This document shows, in pieces, positions 33,099 to 40,826 of a DNA stretch of 47,496 nt. Location: contig JAAZXP010000003.1 of NCBI GenBank assembly GCA_014240055.1, positions 10,600 through 58,095 on the forward strand. The letters run 5' to 3'. This DNA comes from Methanobacteriota archaeon (GTDB lineage Archaea > Thermoplasmatota > Poseidoniia > MGIII > CG-Epi1). Below the pieces are notes generated by a model. It did no database searches. It saw only the letters and a program-made list of their open reading frames with translations, and was not told the origin of the DNA. The first letter of the stretch is position 1. Every line of letters starts with the position of its first letter. Both the position numbers and the translations under genes were made by a program.

Positions 33099-33337
33099 GC
33101 TTTCACCTTCTTAATTCGGTCTTGGGACCTGTATGCAATTTTATTGCCCACAAGTTCACCATTTTCAAACATAAATTTTCCAGGACGTTTGCTAATCATT
33201 TTTTGTATTCCGCTATTTTCAATAGTAATAGTTTCACGACTTTCTCCGACAATTATTCCAGAGACTCCACGTAAGCTAGGATCAGTGTGTTCTGAAACGG
33301 TTACATTTTCACCAATAAATTCTACTCTTCCATCCAT
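33095..33337 (-). CDS. rnp1: RNase P protein component 1 (Rpp29/Pop4)
   Basis: 80 aa, compact Sm-like barrel. GVSGIIVGESRETITIENSG, then the basic KMISKRPGKFMFENGELVGN and the final IAYRSQDRIKK match archaeal Rpp29, which forms the tRNA 5'-processing ribozyme with Rpp21, Pop5 and Rpp30. It is encoded between aIF1 and uS17, the standard archaeal location. Confidence 0.92.
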   Translation of the reverse strand: MDGRVEFIGENVTVSEHTDPSLRGVSGIIVGESRETITIENSGIQKMISKRPGKFMFENGELVGNKIAYRSQDRIKKVKA

Positions 33338-33633
33338 TATTGAACCTCCACTGGGAAACCCATGTCTGACAAAACTTCACCAACTTTTTTTGTGTGGTTA
33401 CCTTGAAGCTCAATCACTCCACCTTTTGCAGTTCCACCAGTTGCACATTTTGTTTTCAATTGTTTAGCAAGATCACTAATGTCTACACCTTTTCCTACGC
33501 CATTAATTAATGTAACTAATTTTCCATAACGACGTTTTTCGATATGGACTTTAATGGATTGTTGTTCTCTAACAATCTCTTCCATAGCAAGTAATTCTTT
33601 TGGAAGGCCAGTCAAAGGATCAATATCTACCAT
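33337..33633 (-). CDS. Translation initiation factor aIF1 (SUI1)
   Basis: 98 aa. DPLTGLPKELLAMEEI at the N-terminus, then IEKRRYGKLVTLINGVGKG and LKTKCATGGTAKGGVIELQG are the SUI1/eIF1 core motifs. The factor monitors start-codon selection on the small subunit. One-base overlaps with uL29 and rnp1 tie it into the ribosomal operon. Confidence 0.95.
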   Translation of the reverse strand: MVDIDPLTGLPKELLAMEEIVREQQSIKVHIEKRRYGKLVTLINGVGKGVDISDLAKQLKTKCATGGTAKGGVIELQGNHTKKVGEVLSDMGFPVEVQ

Positions 33634-33845
33634 TAATTTTCACTCTCCAATTCTATTTCTCTCATAATGGTTGTTAATCTTGCAATTTGTTTTTTCAAAG
33701 CTCTCATTCTACCTGGAGAAGTAGGCTGTCCACCCATAGAGGCAACACCTCTTTCATTCATTAATTCTGAGCGAAGTTCTTTCAACCTTATATCACGTTC
33801 TTCTGGTTGCATTTGTCTGAGTTCGTCAGGTTTCTTAAGACTCAT
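33633..33845 (-). CDS. rpl29: Ribosomal protein uL29
   Basis: 70 aa, a two-helix protein. KKPDELRQMQPEERDIRLKEL and RMRALKKQIARLTTIMREIE are the two L29 helices. It sits at the polypeptide exit, near the SRP/SecY docking site. It overlaps the uS3 stop by 4 bp. Confidence 0.93.
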   Translation of the reverse strand: MSLKKPDELRQMQPEERDIRLKELRSELMNERGVASMGGQPTSPGRMRALKKQIARLTTIMREIELESEN

Positions 33846-34588
33846 TTCTTACTTTTCTCCTTTTTCTCAGGTACTTCTTTACTTTCAGATTCTTCTTTTT
33901 TAGCTTCTGGAGTTTCAACAGGTTTTTCTGTTTTGCTTTCCTCAGCACTTTCTTCTTTAGCTTCAGCTTCTGGAGTTTCAATAACTTCCTCTACTGGTTT
34001 AGCGATAGTAATTTCTGCAGGTAAAACTGCATCAGGTTTCATTATTGCTACTTTCACTCCAATAGTTCCAGGTTTGAGTTTAGCCTGAGCAATACCTACA
34101 TCCATTAATTCCAGTGCAGGTTCTCCGCAGAATTTGATGTGTCCAGATAAGAACTTTTCAGTTCTGTGTCTAAGACCTGTCAATTTCCCAGCAATAGTAA
34201 TTTGACACCCTCGAGCTCCGGCATCCATTATTCTTTGTAACATAGAATTTCCAGCTCTTCTGTAATTCCAACCTCTTTCCAATGCATTTGCTACTTTTGC
34301 AGCCATAATTAGTGGATTTAAAGCGAAACGAGTTACTTCACCAGCTTCAACTTGCAAATTTTCGTATCCGAATTTTCTTTCCAATTCTTCAGTTAATCTT
34401 TGAATATCACTGCCTTTTCTTCCAATTACTAAACCAGGTCTTTCAGCAGCAATTCTAACATGCGTACCTAATGGTGTTCGTTGTATTGAAAGCCCACCGA
34501 AACCAGCTCTAGTTGTTCTCTTTTGTACATGATCATGAACTTGTACTCGGCGTACACGTTCTTTGAGCATTTCTTTGACTATGGTCAT
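33842..34588 (-). CDS. rps3: Ribosomal protein uS3 with charged C-terminal tail
   Basis: 248 aa. The KH type-2 domain has GLVIGRKGSDIQRL (about 52-65, GxxG loop), and the C-terminal domain has AGARGCQITIAGKLTG. After about residue 200 comes a low-complexity tail rich in Glu/Lys/Ser (VETPEAEAKEESAEES and onward, ETPEA occurring twice). uS3 forms part of the mRNA entry tunnel. It overlaps uL22 and uL29 by 4 bp each. Confidence 0.95.
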   Translation of the reverse strand: MTIVKEMLKERVRRVQVHDHVQKRTTRAGFGGLSIQRTPLGTHVRIAAERPGLVIGRKGSDIQRLTEELERKFGYENLQVEAGEVTRFALNPLIMAAKVANALERGWNYRRAGNSMLQRIMDAGARGCQITIAGKLTGLRHRTEKFLSGHIKFCGEPALELMDVGIAQAKLKPGTIGVKVAIMKPDAVLPAEITIAKPVEEVIETPEAEAKEESAEESKTEKPVETPEAKKEESESKEVPEKKEKSKK

Positions 34589-35037
34589 TTAATTTCCTCC
34601 AATACTACTTCAATGTTAGCGCTTTCACGCATTTTTGGAGTTGCTCTACCTCTAGCTCTTGGAAATCTACCTTCGAAGGAGACTCCACGAGATGTTGCAA
34701 TATGAACAATTCTCCAATTTTCAATGTCAATATGGATTGCTTCTCCATTATTTCCTGCAGATTCAATTATTTTGAGTATAGCTGCTGCAGTTTTTACAGG
34801 ATATCTTCCTGAGGAAATTCCTTTACCTTTTCTGTGACCTACTTTACCATCATGTCTCTTGAATGGAACTGCTTGATCTAAATCAATTACTCTTTCTAAA
34901 TAACTTTTAGCTTTTTCAAGTTCCATACCTTTCAAGGCATGACATACTTCTCTAGCTGCTTTTGGTGAGATATTCACTCCAACACCGCGAGCCGCAGCAT
35001 GAATTTCGGGATTATACGGGAACGAGAAACCTTTCAT
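34585..35037 (-). CDS. rpl22: Ribosomal protein uL22
   Basis: 150 aa. ARGVGVNISPKAAREVCHALKGM, the archaeal VPFKRHDGKVGHRKGKGISSGRYP insert and the C-terminal RARGRATPKMRESANIEVVL beta hairpin give uL22, whose loop lines the exit tunnel. The start is 4 bp after the uS19 stop. Confidence 0.95.
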   Translation of the reverse strand: MKGFSFPYNPEIHAAARGVGVNISPKAAREVCHALKGMELEKAKSYLERVIDLDQAVPFKRHDGKVGHRKGKGISSGRYPVKTAAAILKIIESAGNNGEAIHIDIENWRIVHIATSRGVSFEGRFPRARGRATPKMRESANIEVVLEEIK

Positions 35038-35041
35038 AACA

Positions 35042-35509
35042 TCACTTCAACGGCATAAATTTAGACGACTTGGTAGCACCGACTCCAGGTCCAGTATGTG
35101 TAGGGGATGTTCTTGTAGGAGCTAATTCTCCAAAGTACAATCCAATCATTTCGGGCATAATTTCTATGCTCACAAATTCTCTTCCATTATGTACGGCAAA
35201 AGTTCTTCCAACAAATTGGGGAACAATTATCATTTCACGACGGTGAGTTCGGAGAACTTTCTCCGGTTTATTATTAGAATCAGTAATTAATTTGGCTTGT
35301 TGTTGACTTAGGCCACGTCTAAAAGTTCTTCTTTGTCTAGATGGAACCATAGTCATAAAATCTTCAAAAGTGAGTTCTTTGAGCTTTTCAATAGTCAATC
35401 CGCGGTAAGTAAATTCTTTCTTACTGCGTACTTGAATACCTGCTTTCCTTTTTCTTTCTCTCCTTCTTGCAGCCTTAGGCGTTGCAAGCCCCTTAGTTCT
35501 TCGTGCCAT
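35042..35509 (-). CDS. rps19: Ribosomal protein uS19
   Basis: 155 aa, the longer archaeal/eukaryotic S15 form. A basic N-terminus (ATPKAARRRERKRKAG) precedes FTYRGLTIEKLKELTFEDF and the S19 core IIVPQFVGRTFAVHNGREFVSI with GLYFGELAPTRTSPTHTGPG. Its start overlaps the uL2 stop by one base. Confidence 0.95.
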   Translation of the reverse strand: MARRTKGLATPKAARRRERKRKAGIQVRSKKEFTYRGLTIEKLKELTFEDFMTMVPSRQRRTFRRGLSQQQAKLITDSNNKPEKVLRTHRREMIIVPQFVGRTFAVHNGREFVSIEIMPEMIGLYFGELAPTRTSPTHTGPGVGATKSSKFMPLK

Positions 35510-36207
35510 TAGCGTTTGCCTCCAGTTCTCTTAGCAGCAATGTGTCCCACTTTACGGCCTGGTGGAGCATTTCTTGAAACAGTAGATTGAACACCAACAG
35601 TTTGCTTTCGTCCACTTCCGTGAGGGTGATCAACTGCATTCATTGCAACTCCTCTTACCTTTGGCCAAATCTTTGGCCTAGATCGGTTACGATAGAAATT
35701 TTTCCCAGCCTTTGCAATAGGTTTTTCACCTCTTCCAGAACCTGCGACTTCGCCTACAGTAGCTCTACACATATTGTCTAGCTTCTTTTGGGCTTTAGAT
35801 GGCAATCGAATCGTAGTTTGTTTGCCATGTGAAATAACAGTTGCAGCACCGCCAGCAGCTCGGGCTAATTTCCCGCCATCTCCTGGTTTCATTTCTATAT
35901 TGTAAACTTTAGTTCCTTCTGGTATTGAACCGACATAAGATGTATTTCCAACATCAATTTCAGCACCATGACCTGTGGCAACATCTTGCCCAACGTGCAT
36001 TCCATTATGTGCAATCATAGTGTAGGTTCCATCTTGACCTTCTACCTTAGCAATAGGGGCAGTTCTGCCAGGATCATGCATAAGTTCGAGTACTTTACCA
36101 CTCGATGATTTAGATCTTGGATGTCTTGCCTCACCCTTGAAACGGTTATCCGGAGCTTTGAAACGATGTCCTCGGCCACGTCTTCTAGGTATTATTCGCT
36201 TGCCCAT
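35509..36207 (-). CDS. rpl2: Ribosomal protein uL2
   Basis: 232 aa. The peptidyl-transferase-proximal segment GVAMNAVDHPHGSGRKQTV is intact, including the conserved His in HPHG. RRRGRGHRFKAPDNRFKGEARHP gives the archaeal N-terminus and KVEGQDGTYTMIAHNGMHVGQ the OB-like domain. It follows uL23 after 4 bp. Confidence 0.96.
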   Translation of the reverse strand: MGKRIIPRRRGRGHRFKAPDNRFKGEARHPRSKSSSGKVLELMHDPGRTAPIAKVEGQDGTYTMIAHNGMHVGQDVATGHGAEIDVGNTSYVGSIPEGTKVYNIEMKPGDGGKLARAAGGAATVISHGKQTTIRLPSKAQKKLDNMCRATVGEVAGSGRGEKPIAKAGKNFYRNRSRPKIWPKVRGVAMNAVDHPHGSGRKQTVGVQSTVSRNAPPGRKVGHIAAKRTGGKR

Positions 36208-36211
36208 ATTA

Positions 36212-36466
36212 TCACAGTATTCCTAATCTATTACTCAAGTCTTCAGCAGAACTTCCTTCTGCCAATTTGACTATTGCTAGTTTACCTTCTTTGGTAATTC
36301 TCGTATTAACTTTGCTCACTTCTACTTGGAAAAGAGCTTTCACAGCTCCTTTGATGTCGTGTTTTGAAGCTGTTCGAGCAACATAGAATTCTAATTTGTT
36401 TTGTTCAAGCATGTAAAGAGCTCTTTCTTTAGAACGGGGACTTAGGATTATTTTGTGTTCACTCAT
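36212..36466 (-). CDS. rpl23: Ribosomal protein uL23
   Basis: 84 aa. ILSPRSKERALYMLEQNKLEFYVARTASKHDIKGAV is the L23 start and FQVEVSKVNTRITKEGKLAIVKL the second half. uL23 lies at the tunnel exit with uL29. Its start overlaps the uL4 stop by 4 bp. Confidence 0.94.
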   Translation of the reverse strand: MSEHKIILSPRSKERALYMLEQNKLEFYVARTASKHDIKGAVKALFQVEVSKVNTRITKEGKLAIVKLAEGSSAEDLSNRLGIL

Positions 36467-37251
36467 AATCTTTTCTCCAATTCAGAAACTGCTGCTTTAC
36501 TGAATACAACTAATCTTCCTGGGTCTCCTCCAGGTGCTAATAATTCAGTATTAAGATCTTTAGAAGTAGTAACATCTACTCCAGATAAGTTACGGAAAGC
36601 ATTTCCAGATCCATTGCTTTTAGAAAGTACAATAAGTATTGATCTTGGAGTCCTATATTTTCGACCTCTTCTCTTTCCTTTTCCAGGCCTGATACCTTTT
36701 CCATCTGTTGATCTATCAATATCTTCACCTAATCCAAGTCCATCTAACAGAGACAAAGCTCTCTTAGTAATTGATTCACCTTCGTGTTCACTAGAAATAC
36801 TTTCAATTTTATTATCTACGACATAAGGTAATGTCACTTTTTCAGGTATAACGTGCCCTCTTGCACTTACATAAGATTGTTGGGTCGTTGCAGCCAAAGC
36901 AGAACGGAAAGCTTTCTTCCTTTCTTTGGAATTTATCTTAATGTCCCATTCTTTTTCAGCTTTAGGAGGGTGCGCTCTTCTTCCACCAATAGTATTTGGG
37001 GCTTCAGCAGCCCTTCCGCCGCCTCCGTTTTTACGAGGAGTACGTGCCATACCTCGACCTTTACCAGGCCATGATACAGAATGACGGTAACCAGCTCTAT
37101 TTGCAGCACCATATGCTTGTCTGCGATTTGCTCTAGCAGATCGAACAGCTCTACGTATTAAATCTAATCTTACAGGTTCTTCAAACGCAGCAGGCAAAGT
37201 TGCCGAGCTCTTCGAAGCTTTACCTTTCATTGAATAAATTGGAACTTTCAT
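36463..37251 (-). CDS. rpl4: Ribosomal protein uL4
   Basis: 262 aa. MKVPIYSMKGK at the N-terminus is the archaeal L4 beginning; GAANRAGYRHSVSWPGKGRGMARTPRKNGGGGRAAEAP is the long tunnel loop. I choose ATG 37251, one base after the uL3 stop; an in-frame GTG at 37260 would overlap uL3 by 8 bp and add three residues. Confidence 0.95.
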   Translation of the reverse strand: MKVPIYSMKGKASKSSATLPAAFEEPVRLDLIRRAVRSARANRRQAYGAANRAGYRHSVSWPGKGRGMARTPRKNGGGGRAAEAPNTIGGRRAHPPKAEKEWDIKINSKERKKAFRSALAATTQQSYVSARGHVIPEKVTLPYVVDNKIESISSEHEGESITKRALSLLDGLGLGEDIDRSTDGKGIRPGKGKRRGRKYRTPRSILIVLSKSNGSGNAFRNLSGVDVTTSKDLNTELLAPGGDPGRLVVFSKAAVSELEKRL

Positions 37252-37252
37252 T

Positions 37253-38263
37253 CTAGACACCCTGCTGGCTCTCTTGTGAGACCATTGTTATTTTAGGTGC
37301 AACGACTGCATTAGCGGCAGAACCATGAAATCGGACTGCTTTTCTAAATCTAATTAGACGTTTGGTTGGACCGGGTAATGAACCGTGCAGTAATGCATAA
37401 GTTCCGCGAATAAGTCCATAATTTAGGAAACCACCTTTAGGATTAATTTCATCCGGGTTGTCTCCAATTTTTAATAATCTTTTATTGTATTCAGTTCTTT
37501 GATGATAGCCAGTTTGTCCAGCTTGTGGAACTGTAGAAACTACATATCCTGGACTGAAAGGACCTAAGTTTCCAATCATTCTGCGGTGTTTAGAGTTCTT
37601 ATGAGTTAGTAATTTTACTCCCCATCTCTTCACATGCCCTTGAAATCCATATCCTGTAGTGACGGCTATAGCATCTAACATTTCACCATCTGCAGCAAAA
37701 TCATTCATTGTGAATTCTTTTCCTAACATATCTTTTGCATAATCAATTTGAGCTTCATTAGATCCTCCGCCGATAGCCATTTCCATGATTTCCGGTCTTT
37801 TCTTTGGTATTCCAGTAACTAATTTTGGTTGAGTTCGAACTAATAGACGAATTTCTTCCAAATCATTTTCTTTCATACTTTTCCAAGAAGCTTTGTTATT
37901 CTGATCTTTAGGTAATGGTAACTTCCGTTCTAGATCTGCATCTAGTTTTGGATCCCATGCTTCAGTAAGTGTTCTTAAACCATATGTGTCTCGAATGTAC
38001 CCTCTAGCTCCAATGACTTTCATTGCAGGTAATTCTACAACAGTTACAGGCATTCTAATTTCTTGTCCAGCTGTAACAGATTTCTTTCTGTAGTCTATAG
38101 CCATAATGTGACTCATGCCTACTTTATATCCAGCAAATCCAAGAATCTTAGGGTCATCACCATCGACAGCAGCCCAACTAGAGATATGTGGCGTTTCAGA
38201 GCGTGCTCTCTTGCGAGGGCTGAAGGCCATAGATCCGCGGTTTGGTTTGTTGTGTTTTGGCAT
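37253..38263 (-). CDS. rpl3: Ribosomal protein uL3, first gene of the ribosomal operon
   Basis: 336 aa, the archaeal/eukaryotic length. KPNRGSMAFSPRKRARSETPHI at the N-terminus, FAGYKVGMSHIMAID, and the W-finger/central part GYGFQGHVKRWGVKLLTHKNSKHRRMIGNLGPFSPG are all intact. uL3 starts 50S assembly and contacts the peptidyl-transferase centre. A GGAG about 10 nt upstream of the ATG acts as ribosome binding site at the end of a long leader. Confidence 0.96.
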   Translation of the reverse strand: MPKHNKPNRGSMAFSPRKRARSETPHISSWAAVDGDDPKILGFAGYKVGMSHIMAIDYRKKSVTAGQEIRMPVTVVELPAMKVIGARGYIRDTYGLRTLTEAWDPKLDADLERKLPLPKDQNNKASWKSMKENDLEEIRLLVRTQPKLVTGIPKKRPEIMEMAIGGGSNEAQIDYAKDMLGKEFTMNDFAADGEMLDAIAVTTGYGFQGHVKRWGVKLLTHKNSKHRRMIGNLGPFSPGYVVSTVPQAGQTGYHQRTEYNKRLLKIGDNPDEINPKGGFLNYGLIRGTYALLHGSLPGPTKRLIRFRKAVRFHGSAANAVVAPKITMVSQESQQGV

Positions 38264-38348
38264 TTTTGTTTACTCTCCATATTGCGCTAACCGTTGCTAA
38301 CGGAAACGAAATCAGGCGTAATTTCCCACATGTTTCACATCGTACCGT

Positions 38349-38410
38349 GACGCTGTTTCTCGACGAGAACAAGTGTCTCGAGAGGTGTTGGGATAATTGC
38401 CCAAAGCGTC
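38349..38410 (-). ncRNA. Candidate structured leader of the uL3 operon
   Basis: In the minus-strand leader, GACGCT (38410-38405) can pair with AGCGTC (38354-38349), closing a 62-nt domain. Inside are a 5-bp hairpin TTGGG/CCCAA with a 7-nt loop (38388-38404), stacked directly on the closing stem, and a second arm where TCTCGA/TCGAGA (38358-38363 with 38378-38383) or, alternatively, CGAGA/TCTCG (38364-38368 with 38376-38380) can form. The last two pairings exclude each other. It sits between a TATA box and uL3, as expected for a cis-acting r-protein leader. The fold was found by eye only. Confidence 0.4.
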
Positions 38411-38448
38411 TGGTTGCGTGAATGTAGGGTCGCTCGCACAAACAGACT

Positions 38449-38457
38449 CTATATAAG
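38449..38457 (-). promoter_or_regulatory. Probable TATA box of the ribosomal protein operon
   Basis: CTTATATAG on the minus strand is the only strong TATA match in the 202-bp gap before uL3. It predicts a start near 38425-38430 and a leader of about 165 nt, unusually long in a window where many genes appear leaderless. Confidence 0.5.
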
Positions 38458-38465
38458 GACTGGCA

Positions 38466-39815
38466 TTATCTTTCCTCGATAAGAGGCTTAGTTTCAAGTT
38501 CTTTTATTCCAAATAGGAAACGTGTAATCTTAGTTCGTTTTACGCATTCAAAGAAGATCCAACAAGTTAATCCTACAAATATAGTGGCTAAAACAACTGC
38601 TGAAATACCATTAAGGCCTAAATTACCGGCAAATATTAGCCCTGCAAAAGTAAGAGGCATATGAACAATATAAAATGGATAAACACCTTGATTCATATAT
38701 GTTAAATTTTCACTAGGTCGATTCAATAAATATGCACTCCAAGAAAAGATAGTTAGACACCAAAACCAAGCATGGAAACTGTGAATTATACAGGCTAAAA
38801 TAGTCATTTTATTATGAATTATCTTATTTTCTAGCCAACCTCCATCTATGTATGGGATTCCTGCATTATGTTGTTCTAATCTCATCCAGACGAAAGCGAG
38901 TGTCCACATTACAGTAAGTACAGTAATTAGAATCCGTTGAGATTCTATAAATTTGTAATAATCGTCTTTCGCAACGATACACATATATCCAAAGGCAAAG
39001 AAACCAAAAAACCAGAACCACTCATACCCCACTCCAATATATCCCTGAACCCATGGTTTGAATATAATTTCAATAAGGACTAAAACAAGCGGAAGTAAGA
39101 AGAATATTCCAATCCCTTTAGGCATAGTAAAAAATGACCTGATAAATCTAATCATTTTCCCATCAGGATTATTTCTTACAATACTAAAAATAGGAATTAG
39201 AAAGAGAGAGTATTGGAATAGATTCCATAGAAACCACAGATGGCCAAGAGCTATAAGTTTTCCAATAAAGGGCACCCAAAAAATTAAGCTTCTCCATATT
39301 ATTCCAATTACAAAGTCCCATATAGTCAAATTTTCATTTTCAGTAAGAACGGATCCGATAAACCCCATTGTCCAAGCTCCAAAAAACATAGGAACAAGAA
39401 GTCGTTTCACCCTTTCCATCAGAAATGTTTTCCACGGTCTTTTGCGAAATGCGAATGCGGTTCCCATGCCTGAAATCATAAACAATCCAGCAAGCCTCCA
39501 TTGGTGCATCCAGTGTAGAAACATACTAGGTAAACTTACAGAATCAGTAGTATAGTCATTCCCGTCTTCAGCAATTTCCCATCTTTCATCCTCATTTAAA
39601 CTATCTAAATCAGGATTAACATTTTCTCCGTAAAGATTCCAGTAAACGCCAATGGCTACATGAAACGGAATTAATAATCCAAATAAGATAACTCTAAGCC
39701 AATCAATATCGTATCTCCTGACTTTTTTTGATGAAGCATATTTGTCATTATCATTACCGCTTCTCCATTTGCGGTATTCATCACTATCTTGTTCTATGTC
39801 TTCGTCTTCAGCCAA
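38466..39815 (-). CDS. Membrane acyltransferase (acyltransferase-3 family)
   Basis: 449 aa. An acidic/charged cytosolic N-terminus (about 1-35) precedes YDIDWLRVILFGLLIPFHVAIG, with Arg41 and His52 in the positions of the conserved residues of acyltransferase-3 proteins. About ten membrane helices follow, with FGLFMISGMGTAF-like (RLAGLFMISGMGTAFAFRKR) and GHLWFLWNLFQYSL motifs. Members transfer acetyl or succinyl groups to exported sugars or lipids; OpgC-like proteins are similar. The substrate here is unknown. It stands alone, with its own AT-rich upstream region, just upstream of the ribosomal promoter. Confidence 0.87.
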   Translation of the reverse strand: MAEDEDIEQDSDEYRKWRSGNDNDKYASSKKVRRYDIDWLRVILFGLLIPFHVAIGVYWNLYGENVNPDLDSLNEDERWEIAEDGNDYTTDSVSLPSMFLHWMHQWRLAGLFMISGMGTAFAFRKRPWKTFLMERVKRLLVPMFFGAWTMGFIGSVLTENENLTIWDFVIGIIWRSLIFWVPFIGKLIALGHLWFLWNLFQYSLFLIPIFSIVRNNPDGKMIRFIRSFFTMPKGIGIFFLLPLVLVLIEIIFKPWVQGYIGVGYEWFWFFGFFAFGYMCIVAKDDYYKFIESQRILITVLTVMWTLAFVWMRLEQHNAGIPYIDGGWLENKIIHNKMTILACIIHSFHAWFWCLTIFSWSAYLLNRPSENLTYMNQGVYPFYIVHMPLTFAGLIFAGNLGLNGISAVVLATIFVGLTCWIFFECVKRTKITRFLFGIKELETKPLIEER

Positions 39816-39882
39816 ATGTATTCCTCAAGATTCTTCCACAAATCTGCGTTGTTAATGTTATATTTATACTTACTTCAAAAAT

Positions 39883-40068
39883 TTATTTTGAATTAAGAGC
39901 AGGCCATATCATTGTGGTAGCAATAATAACAAAGAGTTGAACTACAACAAATACAACAAAATTAAAGTTAATATCATAAATAAGAGTTATAATCCAAGAA
40001 AGGATCAATGATAGAGCAATACTTCCAATTAGTAGATTTCTAAATCCTACTTGGTCCCAGTTATCAGA
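39883..40068 (-). other. Possible small membrane ORF without a standard start codon
   Basis: Minus-strand frame ending at TAA 39883-39885 encodes a two-helix hydrophobic stretch (LLIGSIALSLILSWIITLIY and FVVFVVVQLFVIIATTMIWPAL) after a DNWDQVGFRN segment. The frame is open back into the SDR gene but holds no ATG, GTG or TTG before the first helix; an ACG follows an AGGAGG at about 9 nt. The 3' boundary is firm; the 5' end given is only approximate. It may be a real gene with an odd start or a sequence error. Confidence 0.3.
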
Positions 40069-40826
40069 CGTCCTTCCATCCCTCCTGCGATTTCTACCAC
40101 TTGTCCAGTAGTATGTCCTGAGAGTGAATCAGAGGCTAATATTATGATAGAGTTCGCAACATCTTCTGGACTTGCTAATTTTTTTAGTGACATGGTTGAA
40201 ATAATTCGGTCTACACGTTTTTGATCCAATCCCTTTTCTAACCTTTTTTCACTGACAGTCCACCCTGGCGCTACAGCATTAACTCTCACTCCATCTCCAA
40301 TTTGTGCAGCATCATTCTTTAGCGTTTTTAATAATCCTGAGGTGATTGCACCTTTTGCAGCAGCATAATCTGCATGCCCAGCTTCACCATATATTCCTGC
40401 AGTAGATCCAATAAGAATTAGGGCACCTTTCTTTGTTTCAGAAGCATGCTTTAGAAATTCACGCGCAGTATTGTAAGTTAGAGACAAATTTGTAGAGATT
40501 GTATGATTCCATCGTTCTTCTTCAATTTCCCATATTGGAGCAAATTCTTTTGGATAATTTCCTGCATTTGATATGCAAACATCAATTCTTCCTTCTCTTT
40601 CAATTACTTTACTGAAAAGTTTCTTAGCTTCAGCAGAATTCGTTAAGTCTGCACCAATTGCAGTTCCTTTAATTTCAGTTGCAATTTTTTCAGCATTCTC
40701 TTTTGACTTATTGTAATGAATAATAACTTTTGCACCTTGCTTGGCAAAAGATTTCGAAATCACTGCCCCAATATTTCCAGCACCTCCCGTTACCAGGACG
40801 ATTTTACCATTTAGGTTAGTATTCAT
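40047..40826 (-). CDS. Short-chain dehydrogenase/reductase (FabG-like)
   Basis: 259 aa. The NAD(P)-binding TGGAGNIG is at 13-20, NAG at about 87-89 and the catalytic Ser141, Tyr154 and Lys158 (YAAAK) are intact. The C-terminal end VVEIAGGM resembles FabG/3-hydroxyacyl reductases. Coupled by a 4-bp overlap to the thiolase gene, it may reduce 3-oxoacyl-CoA to 3-hydroxyacyl-CoA (an acetoacetyl-CoA reductase-type step), but many SDR substrates are possible. Cytosolic. Confidence 0.88.
   Translation of the reverse strand: MNTNLNGKIVLVTGGAGNIGAVISKSFAKQGAKVIIHYNKSKENAEKIATEIKGTAIGADLTNSAEAKKLFSKVIEREGRIDVCISNAGNYPKEFAPIWEIEEERWNHTISTNLSLTYNTAREFLKHASETKKGALILIGSTAGIYGEAGHADYAAAKGAITSGLLKTLKNDAAQIGDGVRVNAVAPGWTVSEKRLEKGLDQKRVDRIISTMSLKKLASPEDVANSIIILASDSLSGHTTGQVVEIAGGMEGRLITGTK

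Noticed and set aside
37252-37260. GTG start for uL4 inside uL3
   Set aside because: ATG 37251 gives the conserved MKVPIYS N-terminus and avoids the overlap.
38264-38465. tRNA or other known RNA gene in the gap before uL3
   Set aside because: No T-loop GGTTC-type box, acceptor stem or recognisable conserved RNA was seen; the stems found fit a leader better.
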